64,000 nt of DNA from Mycobacterium sp. 1274756.6 (GCF_001668625.1 NZ_LZLJ01000049.1:56707-120706); one strand, 5' to 3'; numbered from the stretch's first letter, positions 1-9,267 are shown. The notes: a model not told the origin generated them from the letters alone. Numbers and translations: made by a program.

Positions 1-198
1 CTCAAGACCACCTCACTGGTGACCGCGGTGCCCTACAGCCTGGAGCTCTACGGCCGCTCCCGCGACATCGCCGGCGTCATCTTCGAGCCGATCCCGCTGC
101 TGCTGGTGGCGGCCACCTGGTACCTGGCGATCACCAGCGTGCTCATGGTGGGCCAGCACTATCTCGAGCGGCGCTTCGCCCGCGGTGGCCCGCGATGA
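1..198 (+). CDS. Polar amino-acid ABC transporter permease, C-terminal fragment
   Basis: This is the last 65 codons of a gene that begins before the window. The visible peptide has a cytoplasmic stretch with [10 protein letters not shown] followed by a final hydrophobic segment ([21 protein letters not shown]) and a basic tail ending in RFARGGPR. That is typical of the last membrane helix of HisM/GlnP-type permeases. The stop TGA at 196-198 overlaps the ATG of the downstream ATPase (ATGA), so the two are translationally coupled parts of one importer. The substrate cannot be told from the sequence. The family assignment rests on the tail and on the ATPase neighbour. Confidence 0.8.
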   Translation, partial: LKTTSLVTAVPYSLELYGRSRDIAGVIFEPIPLLLVAATWYLAITSVLMVGQHYLERRFARGGPR

Positions 199-956
199 CC
201 CCGATGGTCCGCGCCGAGCAGGTGTGCAAGGACTACGGCGGCCCGCCGGTGCTGCGTGAGGTGTCGCTGGAGGTGCGGCGAGGCGAGGTGCTGTGCCTGG
301 TCGGACCGTCGGGCTCGGGCAAGTCGACGTTCCTGCGCTGCATCAACCATCTGGAGTCGATCAGCGCGGGCCGGCTGTACGTCGACGGCGAACTGATCGG
401 CTACCGGCAGTCCCGCGGCCGGCTCTACGAGCTGCGGCCGCGGGAGATCGCCCGGCAGCGGCGCGGCATCGGGATGGTGTTCCAGCAGTTCAACCTGTTC
501 CCGCACCGCACGGCGTTGGAGAACATCATCGAGGCGCCGATCCACGTCAACCGGGTCAAAGGCGAGGTGGCTCGCGCCCGCGCCCGCGAGCTGCTGGCGC
601 GGGTGGGGCTGGCCCAGAAGGCCGACGCCTACCCCGCGCAGCTCTCCGGCGGCCAGCAGCAGCGGGTGGCGATCGCGCGTGCGCTGGCGATGGAACCCAA
701 GCTGATGCTGTTCGACGAGCCGACCTCGGCGCTCGACCCGGAGTTGGTCGGCGAGGTGCTCGCGGTCATCAAGGTCCTGGCCGACGACGGAATGACCATG
801 GTGGTCGTCACCCACGAGATGGCGTTCGCCCGCGAGGTCGCCGACACGGTGGCGTTCATGGCCGACGGGGTGATCGTCGAATCCGGTTCACCCGCCGAGG
901 TGCTGGACAATCCGACCCATGACCGCACCCGGGCGTTCCTGTCGCGGCTGCGCTAA
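195..956 (+). CDS. Polar amino-acid ABC transporter ATP-binding protein (GlnQ/HisP-like)
   Basis: A 253-residue ATPase that would power uptake of a polar amino acid or related solute through the upstream permease. Visible motifs are Walker A GPSGSGKS at residues 37-44, the Q-loop ([12 protein letters not shown]), the signature LSGGQQQR near 150, Walker [14 protein letters not shown] and the switch His in VVTHEM. The FNLFPH and [12 protein letters not shown] stretches are typical of the GlnQ/HisP subfamily. The start overlaps the permease stop by four bases. The 3' end overlaps the convergent esterase gene by four bases. No periplasmic binding protein gene is visible, so it may lie upstream of the window. 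Confidence 0.93.
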   Translation: MTPMVRAEQVCKDYGGPPVLREVSLEVRRGEVLCLVGPSGSGKSTFLRCINHLESISAGRLYVDGELIGYRQSRGRLYELRPREIARQRRGIGMVFQQFNLFPHRTALENIIEAPIHVNRVKGEVARARARELLARVGLAQKADAYPAQLSGGQQQRVAIARALAMEPKLMLFDEPTSALDPELVGEVLAVIKVLADDGMTMVVVTHEMAFAREVADTVAFMADGVIVESGSPAEVLDNPTHDRTRAFLSRLR

Positions 957-2221
957 CCCGTTGCGGCGGAAGTCGATTGGCGTGCCACACCGAGCGGCGC
1001 GTACACCTCGGCGAGGAACTGCTCGACGGCCACCGCGGTGTGCGTGGCGCGCGGGGAGGAGAAGATCTCGAACGCGTGCTGAGCGAACGGCAACTCCGCG
1101 TAGACCACCGGATTCTTGCTCACCTCGCGCAGCCGGGCGGCGAAGTCGCGACCCTGCTGGACCGGGACCAGGGTGTCGTTGGTGCCGTGCAGCAGGAAGA
1201 ACGGTGGCGCGTCCTCGGCGACGTAGCTGATCGGCGAACTCGAGCGGTACACGTCCGGGAACTGCCTGCGGCTCTGCTTGAACACGTAGGACTGCAGCGC
1301 GGGCACCAGCAGCGGGTGCATCGCGCTGTCGGTGCGCCCCATGTCGTAGACGCCGTAGAACGGCACCGCGGCCTGCACCCGGGTGTCGGCGTCCTCGAAT
1401 CCGGGCTGGAACTCGGGCAGGTTAGGGGTCACCGCCGCCAGCGCCGAGAGGTGACCGCCGGCCGAACCGCCGGTGATCGCCAGCCACTCCGGGTCGCCGC
1501 CGTACTCGGCGATGTGCTCCTTGGTCCAGGCGATCGCCCGTTTGACGTCGATGATGTGGTCCGGCCAGGTGGACCGCGGGCTGAGCCGGTAGTTGATCGA
1601 CACGCAGACCCAGCCCCGCTCGACCAGGTGGCTCATCAGCGGGTGCGCCTGCCCCCGCTTGCTGCCCACCATCCACGCACCACCGTGCACCTGCAGCAGC
1701 ACCGGCGCCCGGCCGGCGCGGTCGAGGTCGGGGCGTCGCCAGATGTCGAGGTGGTTGCGGGCGCCGAACTCGCTGTAGGAGATGTCGGCGTCCTGCGTGT
1801 AGTCGCGGTAGATCTGCAGCATGCGCCACGCGCCGGGCGCCCTGCCCAGCGGCGGGGCGGAGGCCGGCCGGGCCCAGATGTCGGATCCCGACGTGCGCCG
1901 GTCGGTGCCCAGTTCGGCGTCCAGTGCCGCGGTCAGCGGCTCACCGGCGCGCCGACCGATACGGTCCAACCCCAGCAGGCCCAGCCACGACAGCACCGAC
2001 ACCAGCCAGGCGAACCGCCGGACCCGCGGCGACAGCCACGCCGACACCGCCGTCAGCAGCGTCGACTGGGCGGCGATCAGCGCCAACGGCAGCTCGGTGG
2101 TGAAGACGCCGGCGGCGAACGCGAACAGCGACACATACCCGCGCTTGCTCCACGGACGGTATCCGTTCACGGTGGTGGCCAGACCGGCCAGTGACCCGAA
2201 TACGGCGACAATCTGCTTCAT
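953..2221 (-). CDS. Membrane-anchored alpha/beta-hydrolase esterase (LipO/LipM-like)
   Basis: A 422-residue carboxylesterase of the hormone-sensitive-lipase type. The N-terminal ~90 residues are hydrophobic with two to three probable membrane helices, so the catalytic domain is anchored at the membrane. The oxyanion motif HGGAWMVG starts at residue 179, the nucleophile is Ser253 in GGSAGG, and later GTNDTLVPV and FAQHAFEIF supply the likely acid and histidine. Length and layout match the mycobacterial LipO, LipM and LipQ proteins, thought to act on lipid esters. Which paralogue this is cannot be settled by eye. It converges on the ABC ATPase gene and its start faces the histidine kinase gene across 49 bases. 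Confidence 0.85.
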   Translation of the reverse strand: MKQIVAVFGSLAGLATTVNGYRPWSKRGYVSLFAFAAGVFTTELPLALIAAQSTLLTAVSAWLSPRVRRFAWLVSVLSWLGLLGLDRIGRRAGEPLTAALDAELGTDRRTSGSDIWARPASAPPLGRAPGAWRMLQIYRDYTQDADISYSEFGARNHLDIWRRPDLDRAGRAPVLLQVHGGAWMVGSKRGQAHPLMSHLVERGWVCVSINYRLSPRSTWPDHIIDVKRAIAWTKEHIAEYGGDPEWLAITGGSAGGHLSALAAVTPNLPEFQPGFEDADTRVQAAVPFYGVYDMGRTDSAMHPLLVPALQSYVFKQSRRQFPDVYRSSSPISYVAEDAPPFFLLHGTNDTLVPVQQGRDFAARLREVSKNPVVYAELPFAQHAFEIFSSPRATHTAVAVEQFLAEVYAPLGVARQSTSAATG

Positions 2222-2258
2222 AGCCGTCTACTAAACCATTTCGGGCCGCGCGGAAATC

Positions 2259-2270
2259 TATGCTGGCGCC
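2259..2270 (+). promoter_or_regulatory. Leaderless -10 element of the histidine kinase gene
   Basis: TATGCT at 2259-2264 followed by six bases and the GTG at 2271. No Shine-Dalgarno is present. This TANNNT-N6/7-start arrangement is the usual mycobacterial leaderless promoter and supports the GTG as first codon. No clear -35 is seen. Confidence 0.55.
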
Positions 2271-3410
2271 GTGACATCGGCGTCGGCACCGGATCCGGCC
2301 GCCCCGCTGTGGCGGGCCGCTCAGGTGTTTCGGCTGCTCAGCTGCGGCTATGCGCTGGGCTTCCAGATCGCGGTGAACCACGACCTGACCCGGCCGGTGC
2401 TGGGCTGGCTGCTGTTCGCGGTGCTGGTGGGCTGGAGCGCGCTGCTGGCCGCCGGCTACCTGCACGGCTTCGCGCGCCGGCCGGGCTGGGTGGTCGCCGA
2501 GATCGCGGTGGTGCTGGTGCTGGTGGCCTCCACCGCCCTGGTGGCGAGCCCGCAGTGGATGCTCGACAACCAGTCCTGGCCCACCACCTTGTGGGCGACC
2601 AACGCGACGATCTCGGCGGCCATCCTGCGGGGCCCGGTGGCCGGGATGCTGACCGGGGTGGCGGTGATCGCCGCCAGCACCGCGCTGAAGGGCCACCTCG
2701 ACGTCAACCTGGGCCGCAACGCCACCATCGTCATCGAGTTGGCCGTCGGCCTCGCGGTGGGAATGGCCGCCCAGACCGCGCGGCGCGCGCACACCGAGCT
2801 GCAGCGGGCGACCCGGCTGTCGGCCGCCCTCGAGGAGCGGGAGCGGTTGTCCCGGCACGTGCACGACGGGGTCATCCAGGTGCTGGCGCTGGTGGCCAAG
2901 CGGGGCCGGGAGATCGGCGGGCCGACCGCGGAACTGGCCGACCTGGCCAGCGCGCAGGAACGCGCCCTGCGGCGGCTGGTCACCGCCAGCGACACCGGGG
3001 CGGCCGACGGCGCCAGGCTCGACCTGCGCAGCCTGCTGGCGCGCCGGGAGGACGACACGGTGGTGGTGAGCCTGCCCGGCACCCCGGTCCCGCTGGACGC
3101 GCAGCTGGCCACCGAGTTGGACGCCGCGGTCGGCAACGCCCTGGACAATGTCCGGCTGCACGCCGGGCCGGACGCCCGCGCCTACGTCCTGCTGGAGGAC
3201 CTCGACGACACGGTCGCGGTCAGCATCCGCGACGACGGGGTCGGAATCGCACCCGGACGCCTGGCCGAGGCGGCCGCCCAGGGCCGGCTCGGGGTGTCGA
3301 AATCGATCGTGGGCCGGTTGGCCGCGGTGGGCGGCACCGCCGAGGTGCGCACCGAGGTCGGGGAGGGCACCGAGTGGGAACTGACCGTGCCGCGCGGAAA
3401 GGAGCCGTGA
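2271..3410 (+). CDS. Two-component sensor histidine kinase (MacS/DUF5931-like, HisKA_3 family)
   Basis: A 379-residue sensor kinase. Residues about 15-165 form five or six membrane helices resembling the DUF5931 (MacS-type) sensor region, which senses at or within the membrane. A short coiled linker leads to the HisKA_3 box with HVHDGVIQ, where His198 is the expected phosphorylated residue. The N-box is ELDAAVGNALDN and the G1 box is IRDDGVGIAPG, followed by a GEGTEWELTVP end. The stop codon overlaps the ATG of the response regulator by one base, so the two form a cognate pair. The stimulus is unknown. Confidence 0.9.
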   Translation: MTSASAPDPAAPLWRAAQVFRLLSCGYALGFQIAVNHDLTRPVLGWLLFAVLVGWSALLAAGYLHGFARRPGWVVAEIAVVLVLVASTALVASPQWMLDNQSWPTTLWATNATISAAILRGPVAGMLTGVAVIAASTALKGHLDVNLGRNATIVIELAVGLAVGMAAQTARRAHTELQRATRLSAALEERERLSRHVHDGVIQVLALVAKRGREIGGPTAELADLASAQERALRRLVTASDTGAADGARLDLRSLLARREDDTVVVSLPGTPVPLDAQLATELDAAVGNALDNVRLHAGPDARAYVLLEDLDDTVAVSIRDDGVGIAPGRLAEAAAQGRLGVSKSIVGRLAAVGGTAEVRTEVGEGTEWELTVPRGKEP

Positions 3411-4066
3411 TGAGTGAACCCGACGCCCCGACGGTGATGGTCGTCGATGACCACCCGATCTGGCGGGACGCCGTCGCCCGCGACCTGGCCGACGACGGGT
3501 TCGCGGTGGTGGCGACCGCGGACGGGGTGGCGTCGGCCAAACGGCGCGCCGGCGCCGTCAAACCCGATGTGGTGCTGATGGATATGCGGCTGGCCGACGG
3601 TGACGGCGCGCAAGCCAGCGCCGAAGTGCTGTCGGTGTCGCCGTCGTCGCGGATCCTGGTGCTGTCGGCATCCGACGAACGCGACGACGTGCTGGAGGCG
3701 GTCAAGGCCGGCGCCAGCGGCTATCTGGTCAAAAGCGCCTCGAGAACCGAACTGGCGGAGGCGGTCCGGGCCACCGCGGCCGGTCGGGCGGTGTTCACAC
3801 CGAGCCTGGCCGGGCTGGTGCTGGGGGAGTACCGCCGCATCGCCCGGCGTCCCGACGGTGATCCGGGCGGTCCACGGCTGACCGAGCGGGAAACCGAGGT
3901 GCTGCGCTATGTCGCGAAGGGCTTGTCCGCCAAGCAGATCGCCACGAAACTCTCGCTGAGCCACCGCACGGTGGAAAATCACGTGCAGGCGACGTTCCGC
4001 AAACTGCAGCTCGCGAACCGGGTCGAGTTGACCCGCTACGCGATCGAGCACGGCCTGGATCGGTGA
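3410..4066 (+). CDS. LuxR/NarL-family response regulator
   Basis: A 218-residue DNA-binding response regulator. The receiver domain has the acidic pair in VVDDHP, the phosphoacceptor Asp58 in VLMDMRLADGDG, the conserved Ser in LVLSAS and the Lys in GYLVKSAS. The C-terminal GerE helix-turn-helix spans LTERETEVLRYVAKGLSAKQIA to KLQLANRVELTRYAI. An AAAGGAG Shine-Dalgarno lies in the 3' end of the kinase gene. The ATG overlaps the kinase stop by one base, so kinase and regulator are made together. Target promoters cannot be inferred. The adjacent DUF2339 gene, 58 bases downstream, is one candidate. Confidence 0.93.
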   Translation: MSEPDAPTVMVVDDHPIWRDAVARDLADDGFAVVATADGVASAKRRAGAVKPDVVLMDMRLADGDGAQASAEVLSVSPSSRILVLSASDERDDVLEAVKAGASGYLVKSASRTELAEAVRATAAGRAVFTPSLAGLVLGEYRRIARRPDGDPGGPRLTERETEVLRYVAKGLSAKQIATKLSLSHRTVENHVQATFRKLQLANRVELTRYAIEHGLDR

Positions 4067-4124
4067 GCCACCCCGGGTAAATTTACTCAGCGCCACCCCC
4101 TGCCCGGCGTGCCAGAGTTAGCCC

Positions 4125-5910
4125 ATGACCGCATCGTCTCGCCGTGTGCTCGCCGGGGTCGTCGCCGAACTCGACGTGATGACCTACCGGTTGGCCCAGA
4201 TCCGTGGCCAACTCGCCGATCTCGAACAGGGGCTGGAGTCGCGTCCGGCCACCGTCCCGGCTCCGGACCTCCCGGTGCCGGCCGTTCCCGTGCCGACCGC
4301 TGTTGCGCCCGCTGATTTCCCCCCGGCGGCACCGCCCTTCCCGCCGGTTCCGCCGGCGCCTCGGCCCCGGTCGCCGCGGGACTCCAGTTGGATCGGCAAG
4401 CTGCTGGCCGTCGCCGGGGTGGCGGTCACGCTGATCGGCGTCGTGCTGCTGTTGGTGCTGGCCGCCCAAGCCGGGCTGTTGCGCCCGGAGATCCGGGTGC
4501 TCGGCGGGGCGGCGTTGGCCTCCGCACTCGTCGGTGCGGCGATCTGGTGGCAGTCCCGCCCCGGTGGGCGCACCGGCGCGATCGCCCTGGCCGCCACCGG
4601 CATCGCGGCCGGCTACCTGGACGTGCTGGCCGTCACCGGCATCTACGACTGGGTGCCCGCCGCGGTCGGGCTGGTGCTGGCCGCCGCCGTCGGCGCGGCC
4701 GGGCTGACGTTGGCGCGGCGGTGGGATTCCGAACACCTCGGCCTGCTGATCGTGGTGCCGCTGCTCTGCCTCGCACCGGCCATCACCGACGGGGTCAGCC
4801 TGCTGCTGATCGGCTTTATGCTGACGCTGTCCGCCGCGGTGCTGCCGGTGCAACTCGGGCGGGACTGGGTCGGCATGCACGGTGCGCGGATCGCGGCGGC
4901 GACACTGCCGCTGTTGGTCGCGTTGCTCTCGAGTTCCGGTGCCGGGCCGGCCGCCTGGCCGCTGGCGGTGTGCTGCGCCCTCGCCGCGGTGCTGGCGGTC
5001 GGCAGCGGCCTGGCGTTGCTGCCCGGATCCGCTAAACCCGCCGCGATCGCCGTCCTGAGCGCGATCGGCACCTTGCCGGTGTTGGCCGCCGGGGTGGCGG
5101 TCGGTGCCGGTGCGGCCGCGCTGATGGCCGCTGGGATCGCCGCGGCGACGCTGACGGTCGTGCTGCTCGGGGCGGGCCTGCCGGCGGTCGCGCGGCAGGT
5201 CTTCGCCGCGTTGGCGGCGGTGTCCACCCTGATCGCGGTGACGGTCGGGTTCGACGGTCCGGTGGCCGTGCCGGTGCTGCTCGGACTGGGCATCGTGGTC
5301 GCTCTCGGCGGCCACCGCGACGCGTCGGCGCGGTGGGCCGCGGTCGGGTTCGGGGTCGCCGGGGCGACCGGCCTGCTGGCCCTGGCGCCGCCCTCGGTGC
5401 TGGCGGTCCCCACGCCGCTGCCGCTCGCCGAGTCCGTCTCGGTGCTGGTCGCCAGCGTGCTGCTGGCCGGGTGGGCGGCGGCGCTGGGCTGGGCGTTCCG
5501 GTGGGCCGACCGTCAGGGCGATGACGGCGTCCGCACCGCCGGAATCTGTGCCGGGGCGCTGGCCGTCTACGCCGTCACCGCGTTCACCGTCACCGCCGGC
5601 GTGCTCGTCTTCGGCACCGGCGGCGGGTTCTTGGCCGGGCAGGTGGCCGCCACGCTGTGCTGGGTGGCGATCGCCGCGGGGGCTGTTCGGCTACGCGCTG
5701 CGGGCACCCGGCCGGCCAGCCCGCGACACCGCCGTCGGGGCCGGCCTAGCGTTGACCGGGACCGCCATGGCCAAGCTTTTCCTGTTCGACCTCGGCACGC
5801 TCGACGGCATGTTCCGGGTGGCGGTGTTCCTCGTCGCCGGGCTGGTCCTGCTCGGGATGGGCGCCGGTTACGCCCGCAGCCTGGCCCGCCAGGACGGTCC
5901 CCGGTCCTAG
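4125..5910 (+). pseudogene. DUF2339 polytopic membrane protein, broken by a +1 frameshift
   Basis: A proline-rich N-terminus (about residues 45-90) is followed by many hydrophobic helices, as in DUF2339 membrane proteins of unknown function. The first frame stays membrane-like until the five-G run at 5678-5682 and then turns into arginine- and proline-rich nonsense that stops at 5966. In the +1 frame the missing tail follows directly: GLFGYALRAP, then MAKLFLFDLGTLDGMFRVAV, a typical DUF2339 end, with TAG at 5908-5910. Deleting one G restores a continuous 594-residue protein. The change may be real gene decay or a homopolymer error in the assembly. Confidence 0.8.
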
Positions 5911-7173
5911 CCGGGGCCGCCGGCGCCCCTGCAGGTACCAGGTGCGCATGGCGCCCTTGCCCTTGATCTCGACGTCGCCGCGCCCCTCGAAGACGAACTC
6001 GTCGCAAAGCCGTTCGTAGACGCTGTGCGGCACCTGGATCCGGCCCGCGGTGCCGGTGGTCTCCATCCGGGCCGCCACGTTCACCGCGTCGCCCCACACG
6101 TCGTAGAAGAAGCGCCGGGAGCCGATCACCCCGGCCACCACCGGGCCGTCGGCCAGGCCGATCCGGATCTGCAGTGGCCGCCCGTGCGGGGTGTGGATCC
6201 GCGTCACGGCCTCGGCCATGTCCAGCGCGAAGTCGGCCAGGGCGGCCAGGTGGTCGGGCCGCGGCTCGGGCACCCCGCTGACCGCCATGTAGGAGTCACC
6301 GGTGGTCTTGATCTTCTCCAGCCGGTACTTGTCCACCAGCTCGTCGAACGCGGTGTAGAGCCGGTCCAGGTACCGGACCAGCTCGTCGGGGCTGGTGGTG
6401 GCCGTGAACCGGGTGAAACCGACGATATCGGCGAAGAGCACCGAGGCGTCGTCGTAGCGGTCGGCGATGACCTCGTGGTCGGGTTGTTTGAGCCGGTCGG
6501 CGACCTCGCTCGGCAAGATGTTGGTCAGCAGCGCCTCGGACCGCTGGTACTCCGCCTCCAACGCCGCCTCCGCGCGTGCCATCTCGCGCAGCGCAACCCA
6601 GACCGCGGCCAGACTGATGAACGCGGCGGAGACCACCGTGGTGATGAACCCGACGGGGAGCAGCCAGCGCGGCTGGATCCCGGCGTCGGCGGGCGCGAGG
6701 AACTCCAGCGCGATCACCAGACCGGCGCCGACCGCCACCATGACCGCCGCCAACACCACGTGCTCCACCCCGAGGATCAACACCGCGATGGCCGCGGCGG
6801 CCAGGAAGAAGAACTGCAGGCCGGAACCGGTGCCCACCACCCAGATCAGCACCGACAGTGAGACGTAGGCGACGGTGATGAAGGTCAGTGGTGGAACCAG
6901 ATCACCGAAGCGGTGCAGCCGCGGTGTGAGGAGGAAGACCGCCGCGCTGGCGAGGTTGAGCAACCCGGTCCAGGACTGCGGAGCACCGACCAGCAGTTGC
7001 AGGATGCCGAAACCCGCGGTGATGGCCGCACCGATCCGCGCGGTGACGGTTAACACCCGCAGCTGCTGGGAGGCACGTTCGGCGGACCGCTGTCGCGCGG
7101 TCGAGTCGCAGTGGGCGCGGCGGTGCATCGCGACCGCGTGGCCGGCGGCCGCGCGCTTTCGCCTGCTCACCAC
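5746..7173 (-). CDS. Six-transmembrane class III adenylate cyclase (Rv1625c-like)
   Basis: A 475-residue integral membrane cyclase making cAMP from ATP, the counterpart of M. tuberculosis Rv1625c, whose layout resembles half of a mammalian adenylate cyclase. Six hydrophobic helices occupy about residues 45-205. The catalytic domain has both metal aspartates (FADIVGFTRF and TTGDSYMAV), the substrate lysine in EKIKTTGD, and the DVWGDAVNVAARM motif for adenine and transition-state contacts. The protein should work as a homodimer. The GTG start sits six bases after TACGCT (7180-7185), a leaderless promoter inside the adjacent remnant gene. The last ~60 residues, after MRTWYLQG, look non-family and overlap the convergent DUF2339 gene by 165 bases. 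Confidence 0.88.
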   Translation of the reverse strand: MVSRRKRAAAGHAVAMHRRAHCDSTARQRSAERASQQLRVLTVTARIGAAITAGFGILQLLVGAPQSWTGLLNLASAAVFLLTPRLHRFGDLVPPLTFITVAYVSLSVLIWVVGTGSGLQFFFLAAAAIAVLILGVEHVVLAAVMVAVGAGLVIALEFLAPADAGIQPRWLLPVGFITTVVSAAFISLAAVWVALREMARAEAALEAEYQRSEALLTNILPSEVADRLKQPDHEVIADRYDDASVLFADIVGFTRFTATTSPDELVRYLDRLYTAFDELVDKYRLEKIKTTGDSYMAVSGVPEPRPDHLAALADFALDMAEAVTRIHTPHGRPLQIRIGLADGPVVAGVIGSRRFFYDVWGDAVNVAARMETTGTAGRIQVPHSVYERLCDEFVFEGRGDVEIKGKGAMRTWYLQGRRRPRLGPGTVLAGQAAGVTGAHPEQDQPGDEEHRHPEHAVERAEVEQEKLGHGGPGQR

Positions 7174-7379
7174 CGAAGCAGCGTAACGCCTTCACCGGCC
7201 AATTCGGCGGCCACAGCGGCGACCCGACCGGTCATCGTCAGCAGCAGCGCTTCGGCGCGGCCCCGAACCTGCGGTCCCCGGCCCGCCGCCCATTGGGCGG
7301 GGGAGAGGCCGGCCAACAGGTCGGCGAACTCCTGCCGCTCCGCGACGGCCATGGCGCGGACAGCCGCACGTTTGGTCAT
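7167..7379 (-). pseudogene. Remnant of a mycothiol-dependent maleylpyruvate isomerase-like (DinB fold) gene
   Basis: A 70-codon open frame that reads as the two ends of a much longer family. The first ~31 residues (EFADLLAGLSPAQW) match the usual N-terminus of mycothiol-dependent isomerase-like proteins. They are followed directly by GPQVRGRAEALLLTMTGR, which is typical of the family's C-terminus. The metal-binding middle of about 130-150 residues is missing, so the product cannot be an active enzyme. The frame is kept across the junction, which suggests an in-frame internal deletion. Its 3' end overlaps the cyclase start by seven bases. It may still be translated as a short helical peptide. 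Confidence 0.6.
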
Positions 7380-7383
7380 GACC

Positions 7384-7396
7384 GGTTACGGTAACC
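7384..7396. promoter_or_regulatory. Inverted repeat between the remnant gene and the acyl-CoA dehydrogenase gene
   Basis: GGTTACGGTAACC, a perfect 6+1+6 palindrome, lies in the 47-base divergent gap, 31 bases before the acyl-CoA dehydrogenase ATG. It has the size of an operator for a dimeric regulator and would overlap any promoter here. No regulator gene is adjacent. Confidence 0.4.
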
Positions 7397-7426
7397 CTTG
7401 GTCGCAAAACCGACGGGATCTTGCTC

Positions 7427-8809
7427 ATGGCCTTCGACCTCACGCCGACCGCGGCGCAACACGACCTGGCCCGGCGCACCCACGAGTTCGCCGAGGCGGT
7501 GATACGGCCGGTCGCGCTGGAATACGACCAGCGCCAGGAATTCCCGTGGCCGGTGCTGGAGGAGGCGGCCGACCGCGGCTTCTACAGCCCGCTGTTCTAC
7601 CGCGACCTCATCGGCGATTCGACCGGGGTCTCGTTGCCGATGTTCATGGAGGAACTGTTCTGGGGTTGCGCCGGAATCGGTTTGGCGATCGTGATGCCGG
7701 CGTTGGCGCTGTCGGCCATCGGCCAGGCGGCCACCCCGGAGCAGATGCTGCAGTGGGCGCCGGAATGTTTCGGCACGCCCGGCGATCTCAAACTGGCCGC
7801 GTTGGCCATCTCCGAGCCGGAAGGCGGCAGCGACGTGCGCAACCTGCGTACCACCGCGCGGCGCGACGGCGATGACTGGGTGATCGACGGGCACAAGATG
7901 TGGATCGGTAACGGCGGCATCGCCGACGTCCACGTCGTCAACGCTGTCGTCGACGAGGAGTTGGGGCACCGCGGGCAGGCGCTGTTCGTGGTGCCCGGCG
8001 GCACCCCCGGTCTGGAGCTGGTCCGCAAGCTGGACAAGCTGGGCTGCCGCGCCTCGCACACCGCCGAACTGCGGTTCGACGGGGTCCGGGTCCCGGCGGC
8101 CAACCTGCTCGGCGGCCAGGACAAGCTCGACCACAAACTGGCCCGGGCGCGGGAGAACCTGGCGTCCGGGAAGCGATCCGGCTCGGCCACCCTGGGCACA
8201 TTCGAGCAGACTCGGCCGATGGTCGCCGCCCAGGCGATCGGCATCGCCCGCGCCGCCCTGGAATACGCCACCGACTACGCGACCCACCGCGAAGCCTTCG
8301 GCGGTCCGATCATCGACAACCAGGGCATCGCGTTCCCGCTGGCCGAGTTGGCCACCCAGATCGATGCGGCGCGGCTGCTGACCTGGCGCGCCTCCTGGAT
8401 GGCCGCCAACGGCGTGGCGTTCACCCGCGGCGAGGGGTCGATGTCGAAGCTGGCGGCCAGCGAGGTGGCGGTCCGGGCCACCGAGCGGGCGATCCAGACG
8501 CTGGGCGGCTGGGGTTACATCACCGATCACCCGGTGGAGAAGTGGTACCGGGATGCCAAGCTGTACACCATCTTCGAGGGCACCAGCGAGATCCAGCGGA
8601 TCGTCATCTCGCAGGCGCTCGGCGCCGCCGAAGGCGGGCCGCCGCTGCACGTGGAGATCGAGCCCAGCGGCGGTCCGCTGAACCGGCTGTTCGGGCGGGG
8701 AGCGCCGCTGCGCAGCCGGGTCGCGGATGCGGCACTGGCGGCGCAGGATCGGGTTCCCGAGCCGGTCATGCGGTTGGTGATGCGGGCGCTTCGGCCGCCC
8801 CGGAAGTAG
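7427..8809 (+). CDS. Acyl-CoA dehydrogenase (FadE family)
   Basis: A 460-residue flavoprotein predicted to catalyse the first step of acyl-CoA beta-oxidation. The acyl-CoA dehydrogenase core is intact: ALAISEPEGGSDVRNL for FAD and substrate binding, DGHKMWIGNG, LDKLGCRASHTAELRFDGVRVP, and the C-terminal helical domain with QTLGGWGYITDHPVEKWYRDAKLYTIFEGTSE. The Glu in TIFEGTSE is in the position of the usual catalytic base. A basic C-terminal extension of about 45 residues ends in RALRPPRK. ATG at 7427 was chosen over the in-frame TTG at 7421. The physiological chain length or substrate is not readable. The neighbouring SDR and TetR genes fit lipid or sterol metabolism. Confidence 0.9.
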   Translation: MAFDLTPTAAQHDLARRTHEFAEAVIRPVALEYDQRQEFPWPVLEEAADRGFYSPLFYRDLIGDSTGVSLPMFMEELFWGCAGIGLAIVMPALALSAIGQAATPEQMLQWAPECFGTPGDLKLAALAISEPEGGSDVRNLRTTARRDGDDWVIDGHKMWIGNGGIADVHVVNAVVDEELGHRGQALFVVPGGTPGLELVRKLDKLGCRASHTAELRFDGVRVPAANLLGGQDKLDHKLARARENLASGKRSGSATLGTFEQTRPMVAAQAIGIARAALEYATDYATHREAFGGPIIDNQGIAFPLAELATQIDAARLLTWRASWMAANGVAFTRGEGSMSKLAASEVAVRATERAIQTLGGWGYITDHPVEKWYRDAKLYTIFEGTSEIQRIVISQALGAAEGGPPLHVEIEPSGGPLNRLFGRGAPLRSRVADAALAAQDRVPEPVMRLVMRALRPPRK

Positions 8810-9230
8810 CGTCGGCCCGGGTCAGCGCGATGACCGGGATGACCCGGTCGGTCCGCTCCCGGTAGGCGGCGAAGCCGGGATAGCGTTCGGCCTGAATGTC
8901 GTAGAGCCGGTCGTGTTCGTCGCCGGTGATCTCGGTGGCGTCGACGGGATAGGTCTCGGTGCCGACCTCCACGGTCGCCGAGGCGTGCGCCCGCAGGTTG
9001 TGGTACCAGGCGGGGTGGGTGTCCTTGCCCTCGTTGGAGGCGAACACGATGAGCCGGTCCCCGTCGGGCAGGTACATCATCGGGCTGGTGCGCGGCTGTC
9101 CGGACTTGGCGCCGGTGGTGGTCAGCAACAGCACCGGGGCGCCCTCGAACGGGCCGCCCAGTTCGCCGCCGCGACGCCGGAATTCGGCGATGTTGCGTTC
9201 GTTGAACGCCAGCACCCGGTCCTTGTCCAT
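8766..9230 (-). CDS. Deazaflavin (F420)-dependent nitroreductase family protein (Ddn-like)
   Basis: A 154-residue split-beta-barrel protein of the F420-binding Ddn/FDOR-A type, common in mycobacteria. Landmarks are FNERNIAEFRRRGGELGG, then PVLLLTTTGAKSGQPRTSPMMYL, VFASNEGKDTHPAWYHNLRAH and the tail PGFAAYRERTDRVIPVIAL. All are normal for family members that reduce quinones or nitro-compounds with reduced F420. ATG at 9230 was preferred because AAAGGG lies eight bases before it. A GTG lies three codons upstream. The 3' end overlaps the convergent acyl-CoA dehydrogenase by 44 bases. The natural substrate is unknown. Confidence 0.88.
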   Translation of the reverse strand: MDKDRVLAFNERNIAEFRRRGGELGGPFEGAPVLLLTTTGAKSGQPRTSPMMYLPDGDRLIVFASNEGKDTHPAWYHNLRAHASATVEVGTETYPVDATEITGDEHDRLYDIQAERYPGFAAYRERTDRVIPVIALTRADATSGAAEAPASPTA

Positions 9231-9267
9231 GGTTGTCACCCTTTCTGTTGCTCGATGTTGGCGTCCA

